Assembly (NCBI GenBank): GCA_900548675.1
Contig: URLJ01000032.1
Coordinates: 1-13,415 of the forward strand
Source: an uncultured Mollicutes bacterium
GTDB lineage: Bacteria > Bacillota_I > Bacilli_A > ML615J-28 > CAG-313
Length of the DNA: 13,415 bases
Reading direction: 5' to 3'
Shown: positions 1 to 5,971 of the stretch, piece after piece
Numbering within the stretch: position 1 is the first letter of the stretch
Layout of the letters: every line of letters starts with the position of its first letter
Position numbers and translations under genes: made by a program
The notes under the pieces: model-generated
Told to the model about the DNA's origin: nothing
What the model saw: the letters and a program-made list of their open reading frames with translations, nothing else
Databases searched by the model: none

Positions 1-107
1 AAACTCAAGTTGCTAGAAGAATGTATGAATATAATAGATTTCCAATGAAACCGCTTGGCTACTTATCCCCAATTGAACTCCTAGATAATTATAACAAAAC
101 CCATTAA
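1..107 (+). CDS. IS transposase, C-terminal end (partial, cut by window edge)
   Basis: The frame beginning at base 3 gives 34 codons ending in TAA at 105-107. The peptide contains ARRMYEYNRFPMKPLGYLSPIE, which resembles the closing segment of DDE (rve-type integrase core) transposases. In those proteins an aromatic-Asn-Arg-x-Pro stretch is followed by LGYLTP-like and a final Glu. The catalytic D, D and E residues lie outside the window, so neither the subfamily (IS3-like is my best guess) nor integrity can be judged. No gene follows it on the same strand, and the next 165 bases are non-coding. It may be the tail of an intact element entering from the left or a fragment. Confidence 0.6.
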   Translation, partial: TQVARRMYEYNRFPMKPLGYLSPIELLDNYNKTH

Positions 108-111
108 TCTA

Positions 112-130
112 GGACACAATTTTGTGCACG
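112..130. repeat. Possible right-hand terminus of the insertion sequence
   Basis: Five bases after the transposase stop is a short palindrome, CACAA-TT-TTGTG (115-126), followed by CACG. Insertion-sequence ends usually lie this close to the transposase stop, so this may belong to the terminal inverted repeat. The matching left end is outside the window and no target duplication can be tested. This is inference from position only. Confidence 0.22.
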
Positions 131-208
131 ATGATTGACAAACCGTCAAATATTTTTTATTGAAGGAATAACGCTTTAAATTACGGCTAGTTTTTTGTTT
201 TGTTGCGT

Positions 209-242
209 AAAAAAAGACATGAATATCACATTAATTCATGTC
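209..242 (-). terminator. Rho-independent terminator of the ywaF-like pair
   Basis: Arms GACATGAAT (216-224) and ATTCATGTC (234-242) form a perfect 9-bp stem with a 9-nt loop. Read on the minus strand, the stem is followed by seven T residues (209-215). It lies 30 bases after the stop of the 273-1085 gene. The plus-strand side is also T-rich, so it may also stop transcription coming from the insertion sequence. Confidence 0.8.
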
Positions 243-272
243 CTTTATATTTTTTTACTATGCAAATATTTC

Positions 273-1085
273 CTATTTATTATTGTTTTTAAAAGCGATT
301 TTCGCAACTACTTTATTAGATATAAGGATTGGCAAATAGTAAATCATAAAAATTGGAACCGCGATAACAACGAGTGGTAACATGTATAAAAGTTCATATG
401 GTACTAAATTCCAAAAAATTTTAAGTAGGAAATTTCCTTCAGCACTTCTTGTATATAAGAAATTAACTACATCATGAGCGCCACTTAAATCACTAAACCA
501 ACTAAATAAGAGATTTACTCCGTGCATAAAAATTAATAAAAATAATAAGAATACACTCGCTTTTAAAGTATCGATGAGTTTTGGTTTATAGTATCCTAGC
601 GATACCATAAGGATCGGTATCATAAAAATTAGGCCATGCTTTACCCAAAATGACAAAACATTATAATTAAGGAAAGAAGTATTTATACAGTCTCCAGATG
701 GCATAATCATTGCTAATAAAGCCCCGGGTGAACCTACAAAATACATATAAGCCATTAGTGTTGTTGCATATAAAGGTTTTAATTTATTGCGCTTGATAAG
801 TAAAAAGATTACGGGATAGAAGACGGCGTTAATAGAACACATGTGCAGTGGTAGTCGAGCCCAGAAGTGAATTCTTTGATATTCACTTTCAAATAGTGAA
901 AAAATAAAGATACCCCATGTACTTAAAAAACATAATGCAAGACACACTATCATAAATATATCTTTTGCTTTTGTTCCTTTTTTTCTAAATATAAAATAAC
1001 AACTTACCCCAAATACTGGGTAGAATAGTAAATTTAAAATGTGGAGATAATTCCACGAATTAATCATAAAAAATTCAGTTAGCAT
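273..1085 (-). CDS. TMEM164/YwaF-like integral membrane protein (downstream copy)
   Basis: This 270-aa protein is hydrophobic almost throughout, with about seven membrane segments. It carries the signature LPLHMCSIN (residues 78-86, Cys83), the phrase MAYMYFVGSPGALLAMIMP, a conserved-looking His150 after a Trp, and a C-terminal YELLYMLPLVVI segment. This pattern matches the bacterial YwaF (TIGR02206) family, which is related to eukaryotic TMEM164. TMEM164 is reported to be a phospholipid acyltransferase with an essential Cys. An acyl-transfer role here is inference. The start codon overlaps the last codons of the upstream paralogue (shared bases 1079-1085), with AAGGAG 8 nt before the ATG, so the two are probably translationally coupled. 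The terminator at 209-242 follows. Confidence 0.75.
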   Translation of the reverse strand: MLTEFFMINSWNYLHILNLLFYPVFGVSCYFIFRKKGTKAKDIFMIVCLALCFLSTWGIFIFSLFESEYQRIHFWARLPLHMCSINAVFYPVIFLLIKRNKLKPLYATTLMAYMYFVGSPGALLAMIMPSGDCINTSFLNYNVLSFWVKHGLIFMIPILMVSLGYYKPKLIDTLKASVFLLFLLIFMHGVNLLFSWFSDLSGAHDVVNFLYTRSAEGNFLLKIFWNLVPYELLYMLPLVVIAVPIFMIYYLPILISNKVVAKIAFKNNNK

Positions 1086-1900
1086 TTTTTAATCTCCTTC
1101 TTATTAAAACTAAAGGGCAACGCCATTAAATAAAAAACAATTGAAATTGGGACTATTAAAGGCAATTCATAAATAAACGGTAATTTAATTAATTTATGAA
1201 GATTTCTCAAAATAGGTAAATTATTATCATTAAAAATATACATATAATTGGCGTTTTTAAAATAAGGCGTTTTTCTAAGACCTAACGTTATTAAAAATAT
1301 TGAACTAAAAATAAATACTAGTAGTAGTAATACCCATTTGACGTCTTTTATCGATGGTGTAAACCATTTAAAGTACACAAGCGCAATACTAGTAAGTAGT
1401 AAATTTGTATGAATAATCCAATAATCAAAAAACATATAATGGAAAATATTTCGGCCACTTGTGATCATATGACAATCTGGAAAAACTATAAGTGGTATTG
1501 AACTAGCTATTAAACATACGAAATACATATAGTTATTCAGTACTCTTTTAATGGGATTTTCTTTTGTTTTACTATTTAATAGTAATGTCAATAAGGTGAT
1601 ATAGATATTAAGATTGCAAAGTTCTAACGGTAGCAAAGTTGTTTTTTCGCCACTATTATATATTCTAGCATTTTCCCACCCAAAAAATATTCTTCCAGAA
1701 AAAAGAATTACATTAATAATGGAAAGCACATATAATGCTATACTTTGTGTTTTTCTTGCTTTGTTTTTTAAAATAAATAGGAATGTTATAATAAATATAA
1801 CATCAATCATGAGAAAAGTAATATGTTGCCATGAAAAACGATTTGGAACTTCATATATTGGATAAGAATTGTTTATAAGTAATAATGGTAAAGTTTTCAT
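1079..1900 (-). CDS. TMEM164/YwaF-like integral membrane protein (upstream copy)
   Basis: This 273-aa polytopic membrane protein is a diverged paralogue of the next gene. It has LLPLELCNLN (residues 89-98, Cys95), NNYMYFVCLIASSIPLIVFPD, DYWIIHTNLL with His164, and a closing PFIYELPLIVPI that parallels YELLYMLPLVVI in its neighbour. The Cys-to-His distance is 69 residues here and 67 in the neighbour, which supports common ancestry and a possible Cys/His functional pair. The family assignment is from recognised motifs; the biochemical function is unproven. An AGAGGTG ribosome binding site lies 5 nt before the ATG. The previous gene's terminator ends only a few bases before that site, so expression may depend on read-through or on an unseen promoter. 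Confidence 0.72.
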   Translation of the reverse strand: MKTLPLLLINNSYPIYEVPNRFSWQHITFLMIDVIFIITFLFILKNKARKTQSIALYVLSIINVILFSGRIFFGWENARIYNSGEKTTLLPLELCNLNIYITLLTLLLNSKTKENPIKRVLNNYMYFVCLIASSIPLIVFPDCHMITSGRNIFHYMFFDYWIIHTNLLLTSIALVYFKWFTPSIKDVKWVLLLLVFIFSSIFLITLGLRKTPYFKNANYMYIFNDNNLPILRNLHKLIKLPFIYELPLIVPISIVFYLMALPFSFNKKEIKKC

Positions 1901-1913
1901 ATAAACACCTCTG

Positions 1914-1946
1914 TAAAAAGAAACACGCCATATACATATGGCGTGT
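1914..1946 (-). terminator. Terminator after the four-helix membrane protein, in front of the ywaF-like pair
   Basis: ACACGCCATAT (1923-1933) and ATATGGCGTGT (1936-1946) form a perfect 11-bp stem. On the minus strand it is followed by TTTCTTTTT (1914-1922). It ends transcription of the 1986-2387 gene. It sits immediately before the ribosome binding site of the next gene (ATG at 1900), a position that would also suit a read-through attenuator. Confidence 0.82.
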
Positions 1947-1985
1947 CTTCCTTAGTATGCTCCGTACTATAATTTAAAATATTAA

Positions 1986-2387
1986 TTATTGAACGTTTTT
2001 AACTCTAAAGAAACTTAAAACTAAGCCAGCTACTAGAACTACGCTCATAATAGTCCATTTTAAAACTGTGATGTAACCAGTACCAGTAGTGAAAATGAAC
2101 ATAATTAACATTAATAATGCTAAAGCACTAACTGCAAATAAGCAAAGGTCTAAAACACCAACTTGAGGAGTTTTTATCTTTAAATAAACAAAAACGCCAC
2201 CAGCGATTACAGCTGCACATCCGATGCAAACAAGAGTTATAAACCATCCTGGACCCATCTTTGTAAATACATCGTTAGTATCCATTAAAATAACAATAAC
2301 GAATGCAGCAGCGATTCCAAGAACTGGAATTAAAATACCAAATTTTTTAAATATGGCTGCATAATATTGGCCAATTTTTTTCATCAT
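1986..2387 (-). CDS. Small four-helix membrane protein, unknown function
   Basis: This is a 133-aa protein with four clear hydrophobic segments at about residues 17-35, 48-68, 79-99 and 108-127, and short charged ends (MMKKIGQYYAAIFKK; FFRVKNVQ). I see no catalytic motif and do not recognise the family. An AAGGAG lies 10 nt before the first ATG; a second ATG follows at once, so the start could be one codon later. A promoter at 2498-2526 gives a leader of about 100 nt, and the terminator at 1914-1946 follows, so it looks like its own transcription unit. A membrane location is well supported; nothing else is. Confidence 0.75.
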   Translation of the reverse strand: MMKKIGQYYAAIFKKFGILIPVLGIAAAFVIVILMDTNDVFTKMGPGWFITLVCIGCAAVIAGGVFVYLKIKTPQVGVLDLCLFAVSALALLMLIMFIFTTGTGYITVLKWTIMSVVLVAGLVLSFFRVKNVQ

Positions 2388-2497
2388 ATTGTTTATTCTC
2401 CTTTTTATTTTTGAAAAGCATCTAAATTAAGGTTGGAGCAATGTTTGTTAAATGCTAATCAAGTATAATAGTTGCCATTCGTAGGCTACCATAATAT

Positions 2498-2526
2498 ATT
2501 ATGCCACAACATGCCATATTTGTCAA
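2498..2526 (-). promoter_or_regulatory. Sigma-A-type promoter for the 1986-2387 gene
   Basis: On the minus strand a perfect TTGACA (-35, 2521-2526) is followed after 17 bp by CATAAT (-10, 2498-2503). Transcription would start near 2490, about 100 nt before the ATG. The rest of the intergenic stretch 2388-2626 holds only AT-rich sequence and a weak hairpin. Confidence 0.7.
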
Positions 2527-2545
2527 CTAATTTGTTAAATTAATA

Positions 2546-2562
2546 AAAAACGACACGTTTTT
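2546..2562 (-). terminator. Weak hairpin, possible terminator of the isomerase gene
   Basis: AAAAACG (2546-2552) and CGTTTTT (2556-2562) pair around a 3-nt loop. On the minus strand this gives a T-ended hairpin about 65 nt after the isomerase stop. Only two G-C pairs support it, so it may be inefficient. Confidence 0.35.
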
Positions 2563-2626
2563 ACAATATTCTTCTATTTTTTTGAATAATAAATGAATAT
2601 TTTTAGCATATTTTTACCCTTTAACT

Positions 2627-3448
2627 CTACTTCACATTAATTGGTTTAAACGAATCCATCAGTAATGCCGTTTTAATTAAATCATTATAGTCCTTATATA
2701 ATACTTCCGTACAATAAAGACCTTTATAACCTATCTCATTTAACACTAAAAAATATTGATAAAAATCAATAGTGCCTTTATCAAGAGGGCCATGCTCATC
2801 ACTTGTGCCATGATTGTTACTTAAATGTAAATGAATTATATATGGAGCTAATGCATATATAAAACTTTCTAAGTTTTTTTCAGTTGGAGTATCAGTATAT
2901 GAGGCATTATAGTGACCACAATCAACGATAACTTTTATATTAGGTTCATCAACTTTATTTATAAAAGTTATTATTTCTTCAGCTGTCTTACACAATTCAT
3001 TTTTTCCAACTAAGTTTTCAATCATTATGGTCATTTTGTATCGTTTTGCATATTGACATAATTCTTTAACATACTTAACTGAGTGAATGATTGCATCTTC
3101 ATAAGACAACGTTCCATCTAATTCACCAGGATGAAGAGTTAATTTTCGTACATCAAAATTAGAGGCAAAATCAATTGCTTCCTTTAAACCCTTCATTTTT
3201 TCGGTGATATTTGCTTCTGTTGCGAGACTAAATTCTGATCCATATGGTAAATGGCAAACAATTTCAAAGTTATCATATTTCATTAAACTTTTAACAGCAT
3301 CTTTATATGCTTTACGTTCTTGAACATTTTTTAAATATGGATAAAAAATTTCACACCCTTGATATATATTAGTTTTTACGAGATTTTCTTCATATGATTT
3401 TATTTCTTCTACTGAACGATTTGGATTTATAGTAAAACATTTACGCAT
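2627..3448 (-). CDS. Sugar phosphate isomerase/epimerase family protein (TIM barrel)
   Basis: This 273-aa protein has the layout of the xylose-isomerase-like TIM-barrel superfamily (IolE/IolI-type enzymes, endonuclease IV fold). Strand-end motifs appear in order: GCEIFYP (31-37), HLPYGSEFSL (66-75), LTLHPGEL (103-110), MIEN with Glu144, VDCGHYN with Asp176 and His179, IHLHLSNNHGTSDEHGPLDKG (from 205) with His208 and His219, and CTEV with Glu248. Glu144, Asp176, His208 and Glu248 are the expected divalent-metal ligands. The substrate cannot be inferred, because no sugar operon surrounds it. Endonuclease IV is less likely because the length and His pattern differ. GGAAGG lies 8 nt before the ATG, and a good promoter lies at 3496-3524. 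The protein is soluble, with no signal peptide. Confidence 0.8.
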   Translation of the reverse strand: MRKCFTINPNRSVEEIKSYEENLVKTNIYQGCEIFYPYLKNVQERKAYKDAVKSLMKYDNFEIVCHLPYGSEFSLATEANITEKMKGLKEAIDFASNFDVRKLTLHPGELDGTLSYEDAIIHSVKYVKELCQYAKRYKMTIMIENLVGKNELCKTAEEIITFINKVDEPNIKVIVDCGHYNASYTDTPTEKNLESFIYALAPYIIHLHLSNNHGTSDEHGPLDKGTIDFYQYFLVLNEIGYKGLYCTEVLYKDYNDLIKTALLMDSFKPINVK

Positions 3449-3495
3449 TTTGTTATCCTTCCTTTGTTATTACTATTATTGTATAATTCGCTAAC

Positions 3496-3524
3496 ATTAT
3501 ACTTAACTAGCAATAAACTTGCAA
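3496..3524 (-). promoter_or_regulatory. Sigma-A-type promoter for the isomerase gene
   Basis: On the minus strand TTGCAA (-35, 3519-3524) is followed after 17 bp by a perfect TATAAT (-10, 3496-3501). The start would be near 3489, giving a leader of about 40 nt. It diverges from the lipoprotein promoter, whose -35 lies about 50 bp away. Confidence 0.75.
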
Positions 3525-3570
3525 GTATTTTGAAATGATTTTTTTAGATACCGATTGTATCAGCAAAATT

Positions 3571-3600
3571 CTTTACGGGTAAAGTTTTTTTTGATATAAT
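3571..3600 (+). promoter_or_regulatory. Promoter of the lipoprotein gene with a palindrome over its -35
   Basis: The -10 TATAAT is at 3595-3600 with TTTACG at 3572-3577 (17-bp spacer). The -35 is weak and lies inside the inverted repeat CTTTAC-GG-GTAAAG (3571-3584). This could be an operator, but it is short and may be chance. The ribosome binding site AAGGAG (3611-3616) lies 6 nt before the ATG at 3623, so the leader is very short. Confidence 0.6.
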
Positions 3601-3622
3601 AGATATTATAAAGGAGTGCATT

Positions 3623-4948
3623 ATGAAAATTTATAAAATATCTAAATTTCTTTTACTTATTCTATGTTTGACATTTACTTTATCACTAGCAAGTTGTGAT
3701 ACTTCGAGAGATAGTAAATTAGAAGCATTAATTATATCAAGTGAAAACGATGTAACGTCGATAAAAATTGAAGAAACACTTAGTCTCACTGTTAAAAAAG
3801 TTCCTGAAACAGCTGTAGTCGGCCGTATCACATGGGAAAGTTCTGATGAAGACATCGCAACGATTTCTAAAACAGGTATCGTTACTGCTATCAACAGCGG
3901 GGTTGTGACGATTACTGCAAGTTATTTAGACGTCACTGGCGAAATAGAAATCACTGTTATTGAACAAGCAGAACCTATAGATAATTTATTTCCAGAAGTT
4001 GAAACGCATAAGATTTTAACAGAATACAATGAAGTAACTTCGCGTAACGAAACTTACATTTATTTTGGTGAATATCCTCAATCGGTAGTTAATAATCAAA
4101 AACTAGTTACTGCTTTGGATAAAACCTCTAGAATAGATGGAACTGATATAGTTGAATACAAGGGGCATCGTTATTTAGCTGTGACTATCGAAAATAAATA
4201 CGCATCATACCGCGATTGGAAAATTAGTGATGAACGCTATCCTTATTACACAGGCTTCGAAATTGGTAAGACGGAATACTTCCGAATTGAACCAATTAAA
4301 TGGAAAGTAATTAGTTACGATACTTTGACGCAAAACGCCATGTTGATGGCAATGGACATTCTTGACTGTAAACCTTTTTTAAATGAAATTGGTGATAATT
4401 ATCGCGTAATTAACGGCCAAACCGTATATAATACAAATTACGAATATAGCAGTATCAGAAATTGGCTTAATTACGATTTTTTTAATACAGCTTTCAGTAA
4501 ATTGGAACAAAGCGTGATTGCTGAAACACTTCTTGTTAATGAACCTGATGATCCAATATATGTAAGCAAATACCCTACAAATGATACTATTGATAAAATT
4601 TACCTTCCTTCTTACACCGATATTACCAAAGCTGAATATGGTTTTGATCCTTTTGGATATTATTCTGTAACTAGACAGGCCGAAAATTCAGATTATGCCA
4701 GAAGCCAAGGAGCAACAGTCACAACCATAGGTAATCCTCCAAGAAATAATGGTTTGTATTCTTTGAGATTTGGGTTAAATTCTCTTAAAGATTATGTCGC
4801 AATAGTCTCTTATGAAGGCTACGTGAGTAATGCTAATGGCAGCACTTCAAGTGATGGTTCCGATGAAAAATGTTTTTACGTTGATGCACCATCTTTAGGA
4901 GTTAGACCATGTTGTAACATTAATCTAAATAAACTTTCTACGAACTAA
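3623..4948 (+). CDS. Surface lipoprotein with Big_2 (Ig-like) and DUF6273 domains
   Basis: This 441-aa exported protein has a charged N-terminus and a hydrophobic core ending in the lipobox LASC, which puts the lipidated Cys at residue 25. Residues about 33-113 form a bacterial Ig-like Big_2 domain, with ITWESSDEDIATISKTGIVT and SGVVTITA as its hallmarks. Residues about 143-436 look like a DUF6273 domain: YIYFGEYPQS, IEPIKWKVIS, YSSIRNWLNYDFFNTAF, an LPSYTD phrase and the closing LGVRPCCNI. DUF6273 is common in Firmicute surface proteins and its role is not known; adhesion or carbohydrate binding is only a guess. It is the only plus-strand gene in the first 11 kb and is monocistronic. Anchoring to the outer face of the membrane is well supported. 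Confidence 0.85.
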   Translation: MKIYKISKFLLLILCLTFTLSLASCDTSRDSKLEALIISSENDVTSIKIEETLSLTVKKVPETAVVGRITWESSDEDIATISKTGIVTAINSGVVTITASYLDVTGEIEITVIEQAEPIDNLFPEVETHKILTEYNEVTSRNETYIYFGEYPQSVVNNQKLVTALDKTSRIDGTDIVEYKGHRYLAVTIENKYASYRDWKISDERYPYYTGFEIGKTEYFRIEPIKWKVISYDTLTQNAMLMAMDILDCKPFLNEIGDNYRVINGQTVYNTNYEYSSIRNWLNYDFFNTAFSKLEQSVIAETLLVNEPDDPIYVSKYPTNDTIDKIYLPSYTDITKAEYGFDPFGYYSVTRQAENSDYARSQGATVTTIGNPPRNNGLYSLRFGLNSLKDYVAIVSYEGYVSNANGSTSSDGSDEKCFYVDAPSLGVRPCCNINLNKLSTN

Positions 4949-4958
4949 AAATAAAACA

Positions 4959-4996
4959 AAAAAGCACATAGTGAATTTTTTCTCTATGTGCTTTTT
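4959..4996. terminator. Bidirectional terminator between convergent genes
   Basis: AAAAAGCACATAG (4959-4971) and CTATGTGCTTTTT (4984-4996) form a perfect 13-bp stem with a 12-nt loop. The A/T ends supply a T tract on either strand. It serves both the lipoprotein (stop at 4948) and the MsrA-TM2 operon (stop at 5006). Confidence 0.88.
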
Positions 4997-5005
4997 AATT
5001 TAAAA

Positions 5006-5332
5006 TTATTCTTTTAACGCTCTACCACTAGCATCTTTATCAATTTTACCAACCAAAATCATAATGCCTTCAATAACACTCCAAATTGAAGATACTGGTA
5101 TACCAATAATAAATATTGTTAGCAGTAATTGAGCGATGGCTTTACCTTTATATCCTAAATAAAAGTTGTGAATTCCAAATCCACCAAAGAAAATACCCAT
5201 CAAGCCAGCAAATAGTTTTGATTTAGCTTGATGATCAAGACTTTTAATTTGTTTTTCTGATACAGGTGTACCACAGTTAGGACATTCTCTAAGTTCATCG
5301 GACATTTCACGTCCACATTTACGACATACCAT
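5006..5332 (-). CDS. Zinc-ribbon/TM2 domain protein, possible separate translation product
   Basis: Starting at the internal ATG (5330-5332), this gives a 108-aa protein beginning MVCRKCGREMSDE. Two CxxC pairs form a zinc ribbon, followed by the TM2 domain: two membrane helices joined by a short turn, with the IHNFYLGYKGKAIAQLLLT core. Zinc-ribbon TM2 proteins of about this size are common on their own in Firmicutes, and their role is unknown. AAGGAG (5342-5347) lies 9 nt upstream, the best-placed ribosome binding site in the region. I infer that the TM2 protein can be made alone even when the fused frame is intact. It overlaps the fusion entry by design. Confidence 0.55.
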   Translation of the reverse strand: MVCRKCGREMSDELRECPNCGTPVSEKQIKSLDHQAKSKLFAGLMGIFFGGFGIHNFYLGYKGKAIAQLLLTIFIIGIPVSSIWSVIEGIMILVGKIDKDASGRALKE

Positions 5333-5971
5333 AATTTTATTCTCCTTTATATTTATATTTTTGTATTTTTTTTCGATGATGTTATATGTGCCATCAGAAT
5401 TTCTAACTACTTTATACATTTTTCCACCCAGCATAAATTCACCTTTTTTCTTCAATCTTCCACTCATAAGAAGTTCATTTTTGTATGCATCGGTGTTCTT
5501 AATGTAATAATCTTGATGAGGTTCTTCAGCTTCATAAAAAGGCATATATGGGCGAATTTTTACCATTACCTTCTTTTTAGTTTTCATCTCTAAAGCTTTA
5601 ACATATTCTTCTGCAATATGTTTTTCTTCTTCATTTAAGTAGAAAATAGCACATTGGTAATTACTACCACGATCGATATATTGTCCCCCATCATCAAAAG
5701 GATCAATATTATCAAAGTATATTTCAAGTAAATGTTGGTAATTGATCAAAGTATCATCATACTCAATATATACAGATTCTAAGTGTCCTGTTTTACCTTC
5801 CTTTACTTGTTTATAAGTTGGGTTAATGGTTTTTCCCCCCATGTATCCTACCACAACTTTCATTATACCAAGATTTTTAACACGATATTCATCAAAAGGT
5901 TGGGATAAACACCAAAAACAACCTCCTGCTAAATAGGCCTTTTTATACTTATCTACATTTGGCATTTTCAT
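5006..5971 (-). CDS. msrA: Peptide-methionine (S)-S-oxide reductase MsrA fused in frame to a zinc-ribbon/TM2 membrane protein
   Basis: MsrA reduces methionine-S-sulfoxide in oxidised proteins. Residues about 10-170 are a full MsrA domain: GGCFWC with the catalytic Cys18, GYMGG (42-46), GHLESVYIEYD (62-72), and FYEAEEPHQDYY (145-156). After a lysine-rich linker comes a CxxC-CxxC zinc ribbon (CRKCG at 216, CPNCG at 230) and a TM2 domain (252-306) with GGFGIHNFYLGY. Stand-alone MsrA is usually 160-210 aa, so this 321-aa fusion is odd. The linker contains an A8 run (5366-5373), and an internal ATG at 5332 has its own AAGGAG. The parts may really be two genes (see findings). The first ATG overlaps the malQ stop (ATGA). 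A second ATG two codons on (5963-5965) is better spaced, 9 nt from AAGGGG. This is the last gene of a five-gene operon. Confidence 0.8.
   Translation of the reverse strand: MKMPNVDKYKKAYLAGGCFWCLSQPFDEYRVKNLGIMKVVVGYMGGKTINPTYKQVKEGKTGHLESVYIEYDDTLINYQHLLEIYFDNIDPFDDGGQYIDRGSNYQCAIFYLNEEEKHIAEEYVKALEMKTKKKVMVKIRPYMPFYEAEEPHQDYYIKNTDAYKNELLMSGRLKKKGEFMLGGKMYKVVRNSDGTYNIIEKKYKNINIKENKIMVCRKCGREMSDELRECPNCGTPVSEKQIKSLDHQAKSKLFAGLMGIFFGGFGIHNFYLGYKGKAIAQLLLTIFIIGIPVSSIWSVIEGIMILVGKIDKDASGRALKE
5342..5347 (-). promoter_or_regulatory. Internal ribosome binding site for the TM2 part
   Basis: AAGGAG on the minus strand lies 9 nt before ATG 5330-5332, inside the MsrA-TM2 reading frame. The sequence and spacing match the ribosome binding sites of independent genes in this window. 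Confidence 0.6.
5366..5373 (-). repeat. A8 homopolymer in the MsrA-TM2 linker
   Basis: The coding strand reads G followed by eight A, then TAC. With A8 the MsrA and TM2 frames are joined. With A7 the MsrA frame meets TAA five codons after the GAA codon. With A9 it meets TAA just after the AAGGAG. Homopolymers of this length are known sites of polymerase slippage. Confidence 0.75.

Noticed and set aside
195..380. Plus-strand 61-codon open frame
   Set aside because: It covers the terminator hairpin at 209-242 and the antisense of the ywaF-like gene, with no ribosome binding site and a low-complexity product.
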